Position numbers and translations under genes: made by a program. From Euryodendron excelsum (Eukaryota > Streptophyta > Magnoliopsida > Ericales > Pentaphylacaceae), in assembly GCA_033060915.1 (NCBI GenBank), contig CM065394.1:34520001-34584000 (forward strand): a DNA stretch of 64,000 bases, in the 5' to 3' direction. How positions within the stretch are numbered: position 1 is the first letter of the stretch; each line of letters begins with the position of its first letter. Shown here piece after piece: positions 11,718-23,700 of this stretch. Below the pieces are notes generated by a model. The model saw only the letters and a list, made by a program, of their open reading frames with translations. It was not told where the DNA came from and searched no databases.

Positions 11718-14700
11718 CCCTAGAGAAGAATTGGTTGCAATTATCAAGGTAAGTTCCATATTTGTTTCTTGTATGCTGTATGTATGTTGTTTGTTGTATA
11801 AATATCTTTGTCATGGAAGGAGGAAGATGAAGGAGGAAAAAAGGGTGAGAGAACCATGGCTGCTGCCTAAAATCTAGGCAACAATAGCAACTTTCAAATC
11901 CTGTTTTTAAAGCCTTAACGAGATCTGATCGAAATTCTGAGACTATATGTGAAAAGATCTCAAAAAATTACTCAATTTAGACACAACATTCATCTGATTT
12001 GGTTAAAAATTGAGAGAGAAAACTCTGTCTAAAATTGAAGGAGTTTCTGCTGTGAAAATCTGCAGAAACAGTCACTTTCAGAGGTTATTTGGCCTATTTA
12101 AAAATTTGATTTGCAACTGAATTTTTGTATACCTGAATTTTGAGATCATAGGAAAATTTGGGTTTTAGTTTCAGCCAAAAATGTTTAAGATTTGAATTAT
12201 GGTCTGCCACTGTAGAAGTCAGCCTAGATCTGCCCAGATCTGTAACCTCTGATTTGACAGAGCATTCGATCAAGTTAGAGTAGCCAAACAATTATGAAAT
12301 TTTTACTATATCTAGTAGAAAGGTTAATGATAATCTGTACCAAATTTTAGGTCATTTTGATGTCGTTTACCTATGTTACTAAATTATCAAAGATACATCA
12401 TCTGCTGCTAAATTCGAGTTTCTGCAGTACTATCCTGTTTTAGAAAATACCAAATAAATATTTAGGCATGTTTAAAACATATAAAATTTGGTCTGAATAC
12501 TTTTTAAGATGTCTATTTTGTATTTCTAAAGTTTTAGAATTTTTGGGTATAAGCTCACGAAATTATGTCCAGATTATGAAGCCTTTGTCAGTTTTGGTAG
12601 ATTAGAGGACTTAGTGTATTTTGGTATTTTTCAGCTCTAATTTTACATTGGGAGCTTAATTGAGATTAGTATATGGTAGTTCTAATGCATAATTTCAGTG
12701 TTATAACTTGTTTGGAGTATATATATTATATTGATGAAGTATACATTGAGTTTTCTAAACTAATACGGTTGTGGTGATAAAAGTTAATGGAGAGCAAGAT
12801 TCTTTAACGTCAACCAAGAAGTGATCTTTGGTGTAGTGTGTGTTCGGTGACAAGTGAGATTTAAAATAGTCTCATTCATATTGAATGACTATAATTGTTG
12901 TACTAGTATGAATATTGATGTTAATTGTAGGATTTTGGGATAATCTTATTTATGTTAAATGTATTGTTTGTTTTCTATATGTATAGTGGTGGTGAATGTA
13001 TATGAGGTGTTGAAGGTATTCATATATGAGATGAAAGTGGTATTTATATATATGAAAATTTTGTAGAGACATTGATGATTCTATTTATATAGTGGCATTG
13101 CATACCATTTATATTGCATGCCTGCATTGCTCTGGAGAGAGTTAACCACGGTGGGTTAATCAAGGTTTAGTCACGATGGATTAGCCTAGGGGTGCCACAG
13201 TGGACATTTCTTGATAACATGTCATCGATATATTTGGCCAACGTTATCTAAAATTGCGCACATATGGGGGTGAAACATGCATTACATTGAGACATCCATG
13301 ATATATATAGTGATCATTTCTACTTGTGTGCATTATGGGTGCTGATTATCATTCTTTATGAGTTTGATTATCTATCGTGAGCACGTTAACAATTAGCTCA
13401 CACCCACACAAACTGTTTTGATTGGTAACTTGGAGATAACAGTTTGGTTCACTGCAGTCTTGGTCCTTGCTGTGGTGGCATTCATGTCGGTGTTCGGATG
13501 TCGTGTCTCAGAGCTTGAGAAAGCTCTTGTTGCTTTGCCCTTGTCTTTTTGTATATTTGTATAAACCATTGGGATTTGAGTTATATTTGTATTTTGTTTT
13601 ATGTTAGCTTGAGTTTAGGATTTTGTCATATAATTATACTTGACATGATGTGTGTAAAGTTATAGGATGGTTTATTCTGATGTACCTTATATTTATGCAT
13701 TGTTGGTTTATGGTTTCATAAGGCAATGGTGTTTCTTCCGTTACATTCTATTTGTTGGGTGTGGATTAAGGTGTCGTTCGCAGGTACAGTGACCTATATG
13801 ATCACGCCTCACCTAATACGACATAATTAATGTCTAATTGAGATGGGGGTGTGACAGTTTGGTATCAGAGCCGGTTGTTAGCCAAAGTATATAACCGAGG
13901 CTAGAGTGTGGAGTTGTTGTCTAGGATTGCAGTGAACCTTAAGGTGTTGTTGATGTCTGCTAGTGTGGGTTATGTATCTTGTGTACTTATTCTGGTTTGT
14001 TGCAGAAAGAATGGCACAGTAAGAGTCAGGAGAGGAGTCATCAGCTTCAATACGAGGTGCAGAGGAAATAGCTTAGGAACCACGTGTCCTTGATGCCACA
14101 GACAGACTTGCAAATCTGATGGCACAGTATATGAAAGCTCAGGTGATCAAATCAGTGCCAAGGAATATGACCTTACACGAGCAATTCATGAAGTTGAATC
14201 CACCATAATTTATGGGGGCAACTGATCCATTGGTAGCTATTGAAGGTGCCAAGTGTAGAAGATTTCAACAGGGACTAGAGTTCGCAATCTGGTCTTGGGT
14301 TTTTGCATTTGAAATCACTAAATATGGGGACTTGGTGAACAAATCTAAAATTTTGAAATTGGATGTGAAAGAGATGACAGGGAGACGAGAACAATTTAAG
14401 AAGGAGAGGTTTGATTCGGGAGCTGGTACTTCACGACAGAGACCTTTAGAATCTGCTCTAACTGTGAACCAAGGATCGGTACAATTCAATCATGGATCAA
14501 GCGGTTCACGATTCAATAACACGAGAAGCACAGGAAGTTCAAGGGGTCGAGGAGCATCAAAACCACCAGGTAGGTCTACCAGTTCGAGGCCCTTGGGGAG
14601 TAACACCAGGGAAATTATTTACTATCGATGTGGGGCTGAGGGGCATATTGTCAGAGATTGTCCAGTACCATGGACCGACATATGCTATCAGTATGAACAG

Positions 14701-17700
14701 TCGGGTCACATAGCAAGAAACTGCCTTCAGAATCTTGTTGCAGTATCATCAGTGGGTAATATGGCAAGCGGAAGCAGGGGAACAACGAGAGTTGCTCAAA
14801 AGGGGCTAGCTAGGACACCAGAACAGCGCACTCAAGCACGGGTTTATGCTATGATGATGAGAGATACACAGGCTACTCCTAATGTGGTGACAGGTATGTT
14901 ACCCATAGCTGATAAAGAAACATATATGTTGTTAGATTCGGGTTTTACACATTCATTTATTTCTATTGCATTTAGTATGCATTTGGATAGGCCATGTAGT
15001 TCAATATCACAACCTTTACTTGTGTCTACATCGGTGAGAGATGTGATAGTAGCAGACAGGCTATATAAAGATTGTGTGGCGAAGATTGGGGATAATGAGT
15101 TGACAGTTGACTTGATTTCGTTAGCTATTCATGACTTTAATTTTATATTGGGGATGGATTGGTTATCTTATTATCATGCGTCCATTGATTGTTTTAAGAA
15201 AGAAGTTATTTTTAGAATGCCGCATTAAGCAGAATTTAAATTTCAAGGGAAAAAAGATGTAGTTTTAACTTGTTTAATATCAGCTCTAGAAGGTAGGAGG
15301 TTGTTACATAAAGGATGTGAATGGTATCTTGCTCATGTAGTTGACATTACCAAATCAGAATTGAAATTATCTGATATCCTTGTGATTCGAGACTTTTTGG
15401 ATGTCTTTTCAGATGAGCTTCCAAGGGTGGTCCCAAACAGAGAGGTGGAGTTTTCTATTGAATTGTTACCAGGAACAATACCGATTTCAATTTCATCGTA
15501 CAGAATGGCATCAGCTGAATTGTAGGAGTTGAAAGTGCAATTGCAAGACTTGCTGGAGAAGGGTTTTATTCAACCGAGTGTTTCACCATGGGGGGCACCA
15601 GTTTTGTTTGTGAAGAAAAAGAATGGCACCATGAGGTTGTGTATTGACTACCAACAGTTGAATCTGGTTACGGTGAAGAATAAATATTCTTTATCTTGGA
15701 TTGATGACTTATTTGATTAATTGCAAGGTGCTTGTGCCTTTTTCAAGATTGATTTGAGATCTGGATATCATCAATTGAAAGTAAAAAATAGTGACGTACC
15801 AAAGACTGCATTCCGTACGCGATATAGCCATTATGGGTTTTTGGTGATGCCTTTTGGGGTGACTAATGCACCTGTTATCTTCATGGATTTGATGAACAGA
15901 GTGTTTCGACCTTTCCTTGATTATTTTGTGATTGTTTTATTGATGATATATTGGTTTACTCCCATAGTCAAGAAGAACATGAGAATCATCTGAGACTTGT
16001 ATTGCAAACTTTAAGAGAAAAACAATTATATACTAAGTTTAATAAATGTGAATTCTGGTTGGACAGAGTCGTATTCTTAGGTCATGTGATATCTGCGGAG
16101 GGAATTAATGTGGCTCCGAAAAAAATTGAAGCTGTGTAGCTGGGAACAATTGAAGAATGTTTCAGAAGTGAGAAGTTTTTTGAGCTTAGCGGGCTATTAT
16201 TGGACGTTCATCTCCTTTGATTCGGTTGACTTGTAAAGAGGTAAAGTTTGATTGGATAGATGATTGTGAGTGTAGTTTTCAAGAATTAAAAACCAAATTG
16301 ACTATAGCACTAGTACTGACCATTCCTTCAGGTAAGGGTGATTTTGTTATTGATAGTGATGCTTCACATTAAGGATTAGGTTGTGTTTTGATGCAAAGGG
16401 GAAGACTTATATCTTATGCATCACGACAGCTGAAGACACATGAAAAGAACTACCCTATACATGACTTGGAGTTGGCAGTAGTGATGTTTGCATTGAAACT
16501 ATGGAGACGTTATTTGTACAAGAAATTTTTCGAGGTATACACAGATCATCAAAGTTTAAAGTACTTATTTACTCAATGAGACTTGAATGCACGATAGAGG
16601 AGATGGATGGAATTGATTAAAGACTATGAATGTATAAATTCAATCTTGGATCGAGCGGTTTATGATTTAATAACGCGAGAAGCACAAGAAGTTCAAGGGG
16701 TCGACGAGCATCAAGACCACCAGGTAGGTCTACTAGTTCGAGGCCCTAGGGGAGTAACACCGGGGGAATTATTTGTTATCGATGCGGGGTTGAGGGGCAA
16801 ATTGTTAGAGATTTTCCAGTACCATGGATTGACAGATGTTATGAACAGCCAGGTCACATAGCAAGAAACTGCCCTCAGAATCTTGATGCAGCATCATCAG
16901 TGGGTAATGTGGCGAGCAGAAACAGGGGAACAATGGGGGTTACTCAAAAGGGGTCAGCTACGACATCGGCACCACGCATTCAAGCACGGGTTTATGCTAT
17001 GACGATGAGAGATGCATAGATTACTCCTAATGTGGTGACAGCTACGTTACCCATAGCTGATAAAGAAGCATATGTGTTGTTAGATCCGGGTTTCACACAT
17101 TCTTTTGTTTTTATTGCATTTAGTATACATTTGGATAGGCCATGTAGTTCAATATCACAACCTTTACTTGTGTCTACACCAGTGGGAGATGTGATAGTAG
17201 CAGACAAGGTATATAAAGATTGTGTGACATTTTACCTTGCTTTAATAGAATAAATTCCTGCTCTTTCTGGTACCAATAAATGAGGAAAAAGTATTGATCA
17301 TTAAATACTTCCACAAAGCGTTGCCACATGATCGGTACTCCTCCAAGTTGAGCATTTGTCATTCGTTTCGTGGCTTCCCACCAATTTTGTGCCTCACCTC
17401 TTAGCATAAAAGTGGATAGTGATAGCTTTCGTTCATTAGGGATCCCTATCACTTCAAACATTGTTTCTAATTTTCTTAGCCACTCCTCAGCTACCAATGG
17501 ATTAGTTGCCCCCATAAATTATGGTGGATTCAGCTTCATGAATTGGTCGTATAAGGTCGTATTTCTTGACACCGATCTTGCTACCTAAGCTTTCATATAC
17601 TATGCCATCAGATTTGCAAGTCTGTTTGTGGCATCGAGGACACGTGGTTCTTGAGTTATTTCCTCTACATCTTGTACTAAAGCTGATGACTCCCATCCTG

Positions 17701-20700
17701 ATTCTTGCTGTGCCATTCTTTCTACATCAAACCAGAATAAGTACACAAGATACATAATCCACACTAACAAACATCAACAACACTTTAAGGTTCGCTGCGA
17801 TTCTAGACAACAACTTCACACTCTAGCCTTGGTTATATACTTTTGCTGAAAACCGGCTCTGATACCAAACTATCACACCCCTATCCCAATTAGACATTAA
17901 TCATGTCGTATTAGGTGGGGCGTGATCGTACAAGTTATTGTACTTGCGAACGACATATTAATCCACACCCAACAAATATAATGTAGCGGAAGAAACACCA
18001 TTGCCTTATGAAACCATAAACCAACCATGCATAAATATAAGGTACATCAGAGTAAACCATCTCATAACTTTACATACATCATGTCAAGTATAATTATATG
18101 ACAAAATCCCAAACTCAAGCTAACATAAAACAAAATACAAATATAACTCAAATCTCAATGGTTTATACAAATATACGAAAAGACGAGGGCAAAGCAACAA
18201 GAGTTTTCTCAAGCTCTGAAACATGACATTCGGACACCGACATGAATGCCACCACGGCAAGGACCAAGACTGCAGTGAACTAAACTATCATCTATAAGTT
18301 TCCTATCAAAACAGTCTGTGTAGGTGTGAACTAATTGTCAACGTGCTCATGATAGATAATCAAACTTATAAAGAATGACAATAAGCACCCATAATGCACA
18401 CAGGTAGAAATGATCACTATATATATCATGGATGTCTCAATGCAATGCATGTTTCACCCACATGTGCGTGCAATTTTAGATAACGTTGACCCAATATATC
18501 GATGACGTGTTATCAAGGAATGCCCGCCGTGGCACCCTTAGGCTAATCTACCGTGACTAAGCCTTGGTTAACCCACCGTGGTTAACTCTCCCAGTGCAAT
18601 GCAAGGCACACAACATGAATGGTATGCAATGCCATTATATAAATAGAATCATCAATATCTTTACAGAACTTCTCATATATATAAATACTACTTTCACCTC
18701 ACATATGAACATATTCAACACCTCATATGCATTCACCACCACTATATATATAAAAAAACAAACAATGCATTCAATATGAATAAGATTATCTTAAAATCCC
18801 ACAATTAACACCGATATTCATACTAGTACAACAATTATAGTCATTCAATATGAATAAGACTATCTTAAATTCTACTTGTCACTGCACATACACTACGCCA
18901 AAGATTACTTCTTGGTTGACGTTGAAGGATCTTGCTCTCCGTCAGCTCCTATCACCATAACCGTATTAGTTTAGGAAACTTAATATATACTTCATCAATA
19001 TAATGTATACACTCCAAACAAGTTATAGCACTGAAATTATGCATTAGAACTACCATATGCTAATCTCAATTAAACTCTCAATGTAAAGCTTGAGCTAAAA
19101 AAATACCAAAATACACTAAGTCCTCTAATCTGTCAAAATTGACACAGGCTTCATAATCTGGACATAATTTCGTGAGCTTATACCTAAAAATTTTAAAACT
19201 TTAGAAATACAAAATAGACATCTCAAAAAGTATCCAGACCAAATTTTACATGTTTTGAACATGCCTAAATGTTTATTTGGTATTTTCTAAAACAGAACAG
19301 TGCTGCAGAAACTCGAATTTAGCAGCAGTTGATGTATTTTGTGTTTAAATTGAGTAATTTTTTTTTAGATTTTTTTCACATATAGTATCAGAAATTCGAT
19401 CAGATCTTGTTAAGGGTTTAAAAAAAGGGTTTGAAAGTTGTTGTTCCTGCCCAGATTCTGGGCAGCAGCCATGGTTCTCTCACCCCTTTTTCCTCCTCCA
19501 TCTTCCTCCTTCCATGACAAGGATACATATACAACATACAACTTATATACAGCATACAAGAATCAAATATGGAACTTACCTTGATAATTGTAACCAATTC
19601 TTTCCTAGGATTTTTCCTCTCTTCTTCTTCCTCTTTTTTCTATCTCTCTCTCTCTATACGTATGAGCAGCCCTCCCCCTTGACTTGCTCTTTTCTTTCTT
19701 TCCTCTCTCTTTCTTTCTATTCTCTCTCTTTTTTTTTTTTTTTTTTCCTTTCTTTTGGCCCTCCCCCTTGACTTCTTCTCCTACCAAATTCTATTTCTTT
19801 CTCCAAGGTTCAACTTGTTAGGTAAATGTATATCACACCCTTAGGTATCACCCATTTCTTTCCCCCACCAATTCCCATTCACTAAGTGACTTACACCTAG
19901 GTACCAACTCCTATTGGTAGGGTAATTTAAGTCAACTCATTACTTAAGGTCATTAATTAAACTTATTTTATATAAATGCTAATTTACATACTTTTTAACC
20001 ATGCAATATATGTACTTTACTTAATTAAGGGTTTCACAACTCTCCCCTCAAAGAATTTCGTCCCGAAATTCTCTTATCTGATGGAAATAAGTATGGATAT
20101 TATTTTTGCATTATCTCCTCACTTTCTCATGTAGCTTCTTCCATCGCATGGCTCCTCCACAGTACTTTCAGCAACGGGTACTTTACTTAATTAAGGGTTT
20201 CACAACTCTCCCCTCCTTAAAGAATTTCATCCTGAAATTCTCTTACCTGATTGAAACAAGTACGGATATTGTTTTTGCATTATCTCCTCACTCTTCCATG
20301 TAGTTTCTTCTACCGTATGGCTCCTCTACAGTACTTTCACCAACGGAATTACCTTATTGCGAAGTACTTGATCCCTTCGATCTAGAATCTGCATTGACTT
20401 CTCAACATAACTTAAATCATTTGCTAACTTAACTGGTTGCTAATGATTTAACTTAAATTATCCTACCAATAGGAGTTGACACCTACGTGTAAGTCACTTA
20501 GTGAATGGGAATTGGTGAGGAAAAGAAATGGGTGACACCTAAAGGTATGATATACATTTACCTAACAAGTTGAAACTTGGAGAAAGAGATAAAATTTGGT
20601 AGGAGAAGAAGTCAAGGGGGGAGGGCCAAAAGAAAGGAAAAAAAAAAAGAGAGAGGAAAGAAAGAAAAGAGCAAGTCAAGGGGGAGGGTTGCTCATACGT

Positions 20701-20716
20701 ATAGAGAGAGAAAGAG

Positions 20717-20762
<46 letters not shown>

Positions 20763-23700
20763 AGAGAGAAAAAATCCTAGGAAAGAATTGGTTGCAATTA
20801 TTAAGGTAAGTTCCATATTTGTTTCTTGTATGCTGTATGTATATTGTATGTTGTATATGTATCCTTGTTATGGAAGGAGGAAGATGGAGGAGAAAAAAGG
20901 GGTGAGAGAACCATGGCTGCTGCCCAGAATCTAAGCAGGAGCAACAACTTTCAAACCTTGTTTTTAAAGCCTTAACGAGATCTGATCGAAATTCTGAGAC
21001 TATATGTGGAAAGATCTCAAAAAAACTACTCAATTTAGACGCAAAATTTATCTGATTTGGTTAAAAATTAAGAGAGAAAACTCTGTCAAAAGTTGGGGGT
21101 GTTTCTGCTGCGAAAATCTGCAGAAACAGCCACTTTCAGAAGTTGTTTGGCCTATTTAAAAATCTGATTTGTAACTGAATTTTTGTACACTTGAATTTTG
21201 AGATCATAGGAAAATTTAGGCTTTAGTTTCAGCCAAAAATATTTAAGATTCGAATTATGGTCTGCCACTGTAGAAGTCTAATGCCCAGATTTGCCCAGAT
21301 CTGTAACCTTTGGTTTGACAGAGCATTTGACCAAGTTAGAGTGACCCAACAATTATGAAATTTTTACTATATCTAATAGAAAGGTTGATAATAATTTGTA
21401 CTAAAGTTTAGGTCATTTCGATGTCGTTTACTTATGTTACTAATTTATAAAAGATACATCATCTGCTGCTGAATTCAAGTTTCTGCAGCACTGCTTTGTT
21501 TTAAAAAATACCAAATAAATACTTAGGGATGTTCAAAACATGTAAAATTTGGTCTGGGTACTTTGATATGTCTATTTTGTATTTTTAAAGTTTTAGAATT
21601 TTTGGGTATAAGCTCACGAAATTATGTCCAGATTATGAAGTCTGTGTCAGTTTTGGCAGATTAGAGGACTTAGTGTATTTTGGCATTTTTCAGCTCTAGC
21701 TTTACATTGGGAGTTTAATTGAGATTAGCATATGGTAGTTCTAATGCATAATTTCAGTGCTATAACTTGTTTAGAGTGTAGGGAATTGAATAGAAATTTT
21801 CAACCTGTGAGAAACAAAAATAGAAAAAAACACATGCCAAAGAAAACAATCACACGCACATGACAACGTTTACGTGATTCGGCAATTTGCCTACGTCCAC
21901 AGAGTTGCAGGAATTTTCACTATGATCAGGGAAAAATACAGGGTGTGACTACAGTTTTTCTCCTCTCTCCAGAATCACAACCAACCACAAACCCTAATCA
22001 CAAAATTGTGTTTTATACATCCGGCTTGGGCCTATCGGCCCAAGCGTCCGCTCCATGGACTAAGCCTCATAAAATTTCCCATTAAAAAACCACGCAACAT
22101 TATTCGGGTCGGGTCAGGTCTTCAAACCGGATCAAACAAAAAATTAGGCTCCATAAAGGCCCAACATGGAGTTTATACATTACATTGATGAAGTATACAT
22201 TGAGTTTCTTAAACTAATACGGTTGTGGTGATAGGAGTTAACGGAGAGCAAGATCCTTTAACGTCAACCAAGAAGTGATCTTTGGTGTAGTGTGTGTGCG
22301 GTAACAGGTGAGATTTAAGATAGTCTCATTCATATTGAATGACTAGAATTGTTGTAATAGTATGAATATTGATGGTAATTGTGGAATTTTAGAATAATCT
22401 TATTCATGTTGAATGCATTGTTTGTTTTCTATATGTATAGTGGTGGTGAATGCATATGATGTGTTGAAGGTGTTCATATATGAGATAAAAATAGTATTTA
22501 TATATATGAGAAGTTCTGTGGAGACATTGATGATTTTATTTATATGGTGGTATTGCATACCATTCATATTGTATGTCTTGCATTGCACTGGAGAGAGTTA
22601 AACACGGTGGGTTAACCAAGGCTTAGTCATAGTGGACTAGTTTAGGGGTGTCACGGTGGGCATTCCTTGATAATGCACCATCGATATATTGGGCCAAACG
22701 TTATCTAAAATTGCACGCACATGTGGGTAAAACATGCATTGCATTGAGACATTCATAATATATATAGTAATCATTTCTACCTGTGTGCATTATGGGTGCT
22801 TATTATCATTCTTTATGAGTTTGATTATCTATCGTGGGCATGTTGACAATTAGCTCACATGCACATAGACTGTTTTGACAGGTAACTTAGATATGACAGT
22901 TTGGTTCACTGCAGTCTTGGTCCTTGCCGTGGTGGCATTCATGTCGATTTCTGGATGTCGTGTCTCAGGGCTTGAGAAACTCTTGTTGCTTTACCCTCGT
23001 CTTTTCGTATATTTGTATAAACCATTAGGATTTGAGTTATATTTGTATTTTGCTTTATGTTAGCTTGAGTTTGGAATTTTGTCATATAACTATACTTGAC
23101 ATGATGTGTGTAAAGTTATGGGATAGTTTACTTTGATGTACCTTATATTTATGCATGGTTGGTTTATGGTTTCATAAGGCAATGGTGTTTCTTTCGCTAC
23201 ATTCTATTTGTTGGGTGTGGATTAAGGTGTCGTTCGCAGGTACAATGACCTGTGCGATCACGTCTTACCTAATACGACATAACTAATGTCTAATTGTGAT
23301 AGGGGTGTGACAAATACTTGTTAAAAGTGGGTTTTTTCTTCCAGTGTATACATATACTATTTGAAATGTTATTCTTCTATAAAATTTGTATAGAAATTAT
23401 GTGGGGATGATATTTTTGTAATCAAGCGCTGCCATGATGGATATTCACTGTTTTTGCCTGTCCTTAGTTGTTCATTAGTTACAAGTTTGCTTCATGTGCT
23501 AGTCACTGAGCTTTTGATGAAACACTAGTTACAACTGATGCCTAGACATTTTGTGAAACCAGTTTTGATTAACAGATTTGACAGTTTCATCTGCACAGAT
23601 AATTGTTTTGGAAGACACAAATGAATATATTAGCTATGCACCAAAGGAAGAGACCAAGGCACAAGACCGACGTCCTTTTGATCTTCTAGTATGTTGATAT

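Larger units (their letters stand above)
11278..23312. mobile_element. Rearranged Ty3/gypsy (Tekay/Del-like) composite inserted in PDF1A intron 1
   Basis: A 12-kb insertion begins TGTGAAACCC and ends GGGTGTGACA. It is flanked by AACAC (11273-11277) and AATAC (23313-23317), a probable 5-bp target duplication with one mismatch. The order is LTR(+), PBS, gag-pro-RT-RNaseH(+), partial gag(+), gag(-), PBS(-), LTR(-), integrase 3' end(-), 5'-truncated LTR(+). The partial PDF1A copy near 39.98 kb has the same flanking intron without the insertion. All coding parts contain stops or frameshifts. The lineage call rests on the PBS spacing, long LTRs and integrase C-terminus. Confidence 0.85.
20441..23312 (+). 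repeat. 5'-truncated LTR 3
   Basis: It is homologous to LTR 1 from about base 100 onward. Its 3' end GTGTGACA directly abuts the probable target duplication AATAC. It is interrupted by a 390-bp solo LTR (21777-22166). Confidence 0.8.

Noticed and set aside
11529..11814. Arg-Glu or Ser-Leu repeat proteins
   Set aside because: They are translations of (GA)n inside an LTR; the same applies at 20577-20934 and 8161-8427.
13860..13872. tRNA gene fragment
   Set aside because: The sequence is complementary to the tRNA 3' end and sits at an LTR border, so it is a primer binding site; no cloverleaf is present.
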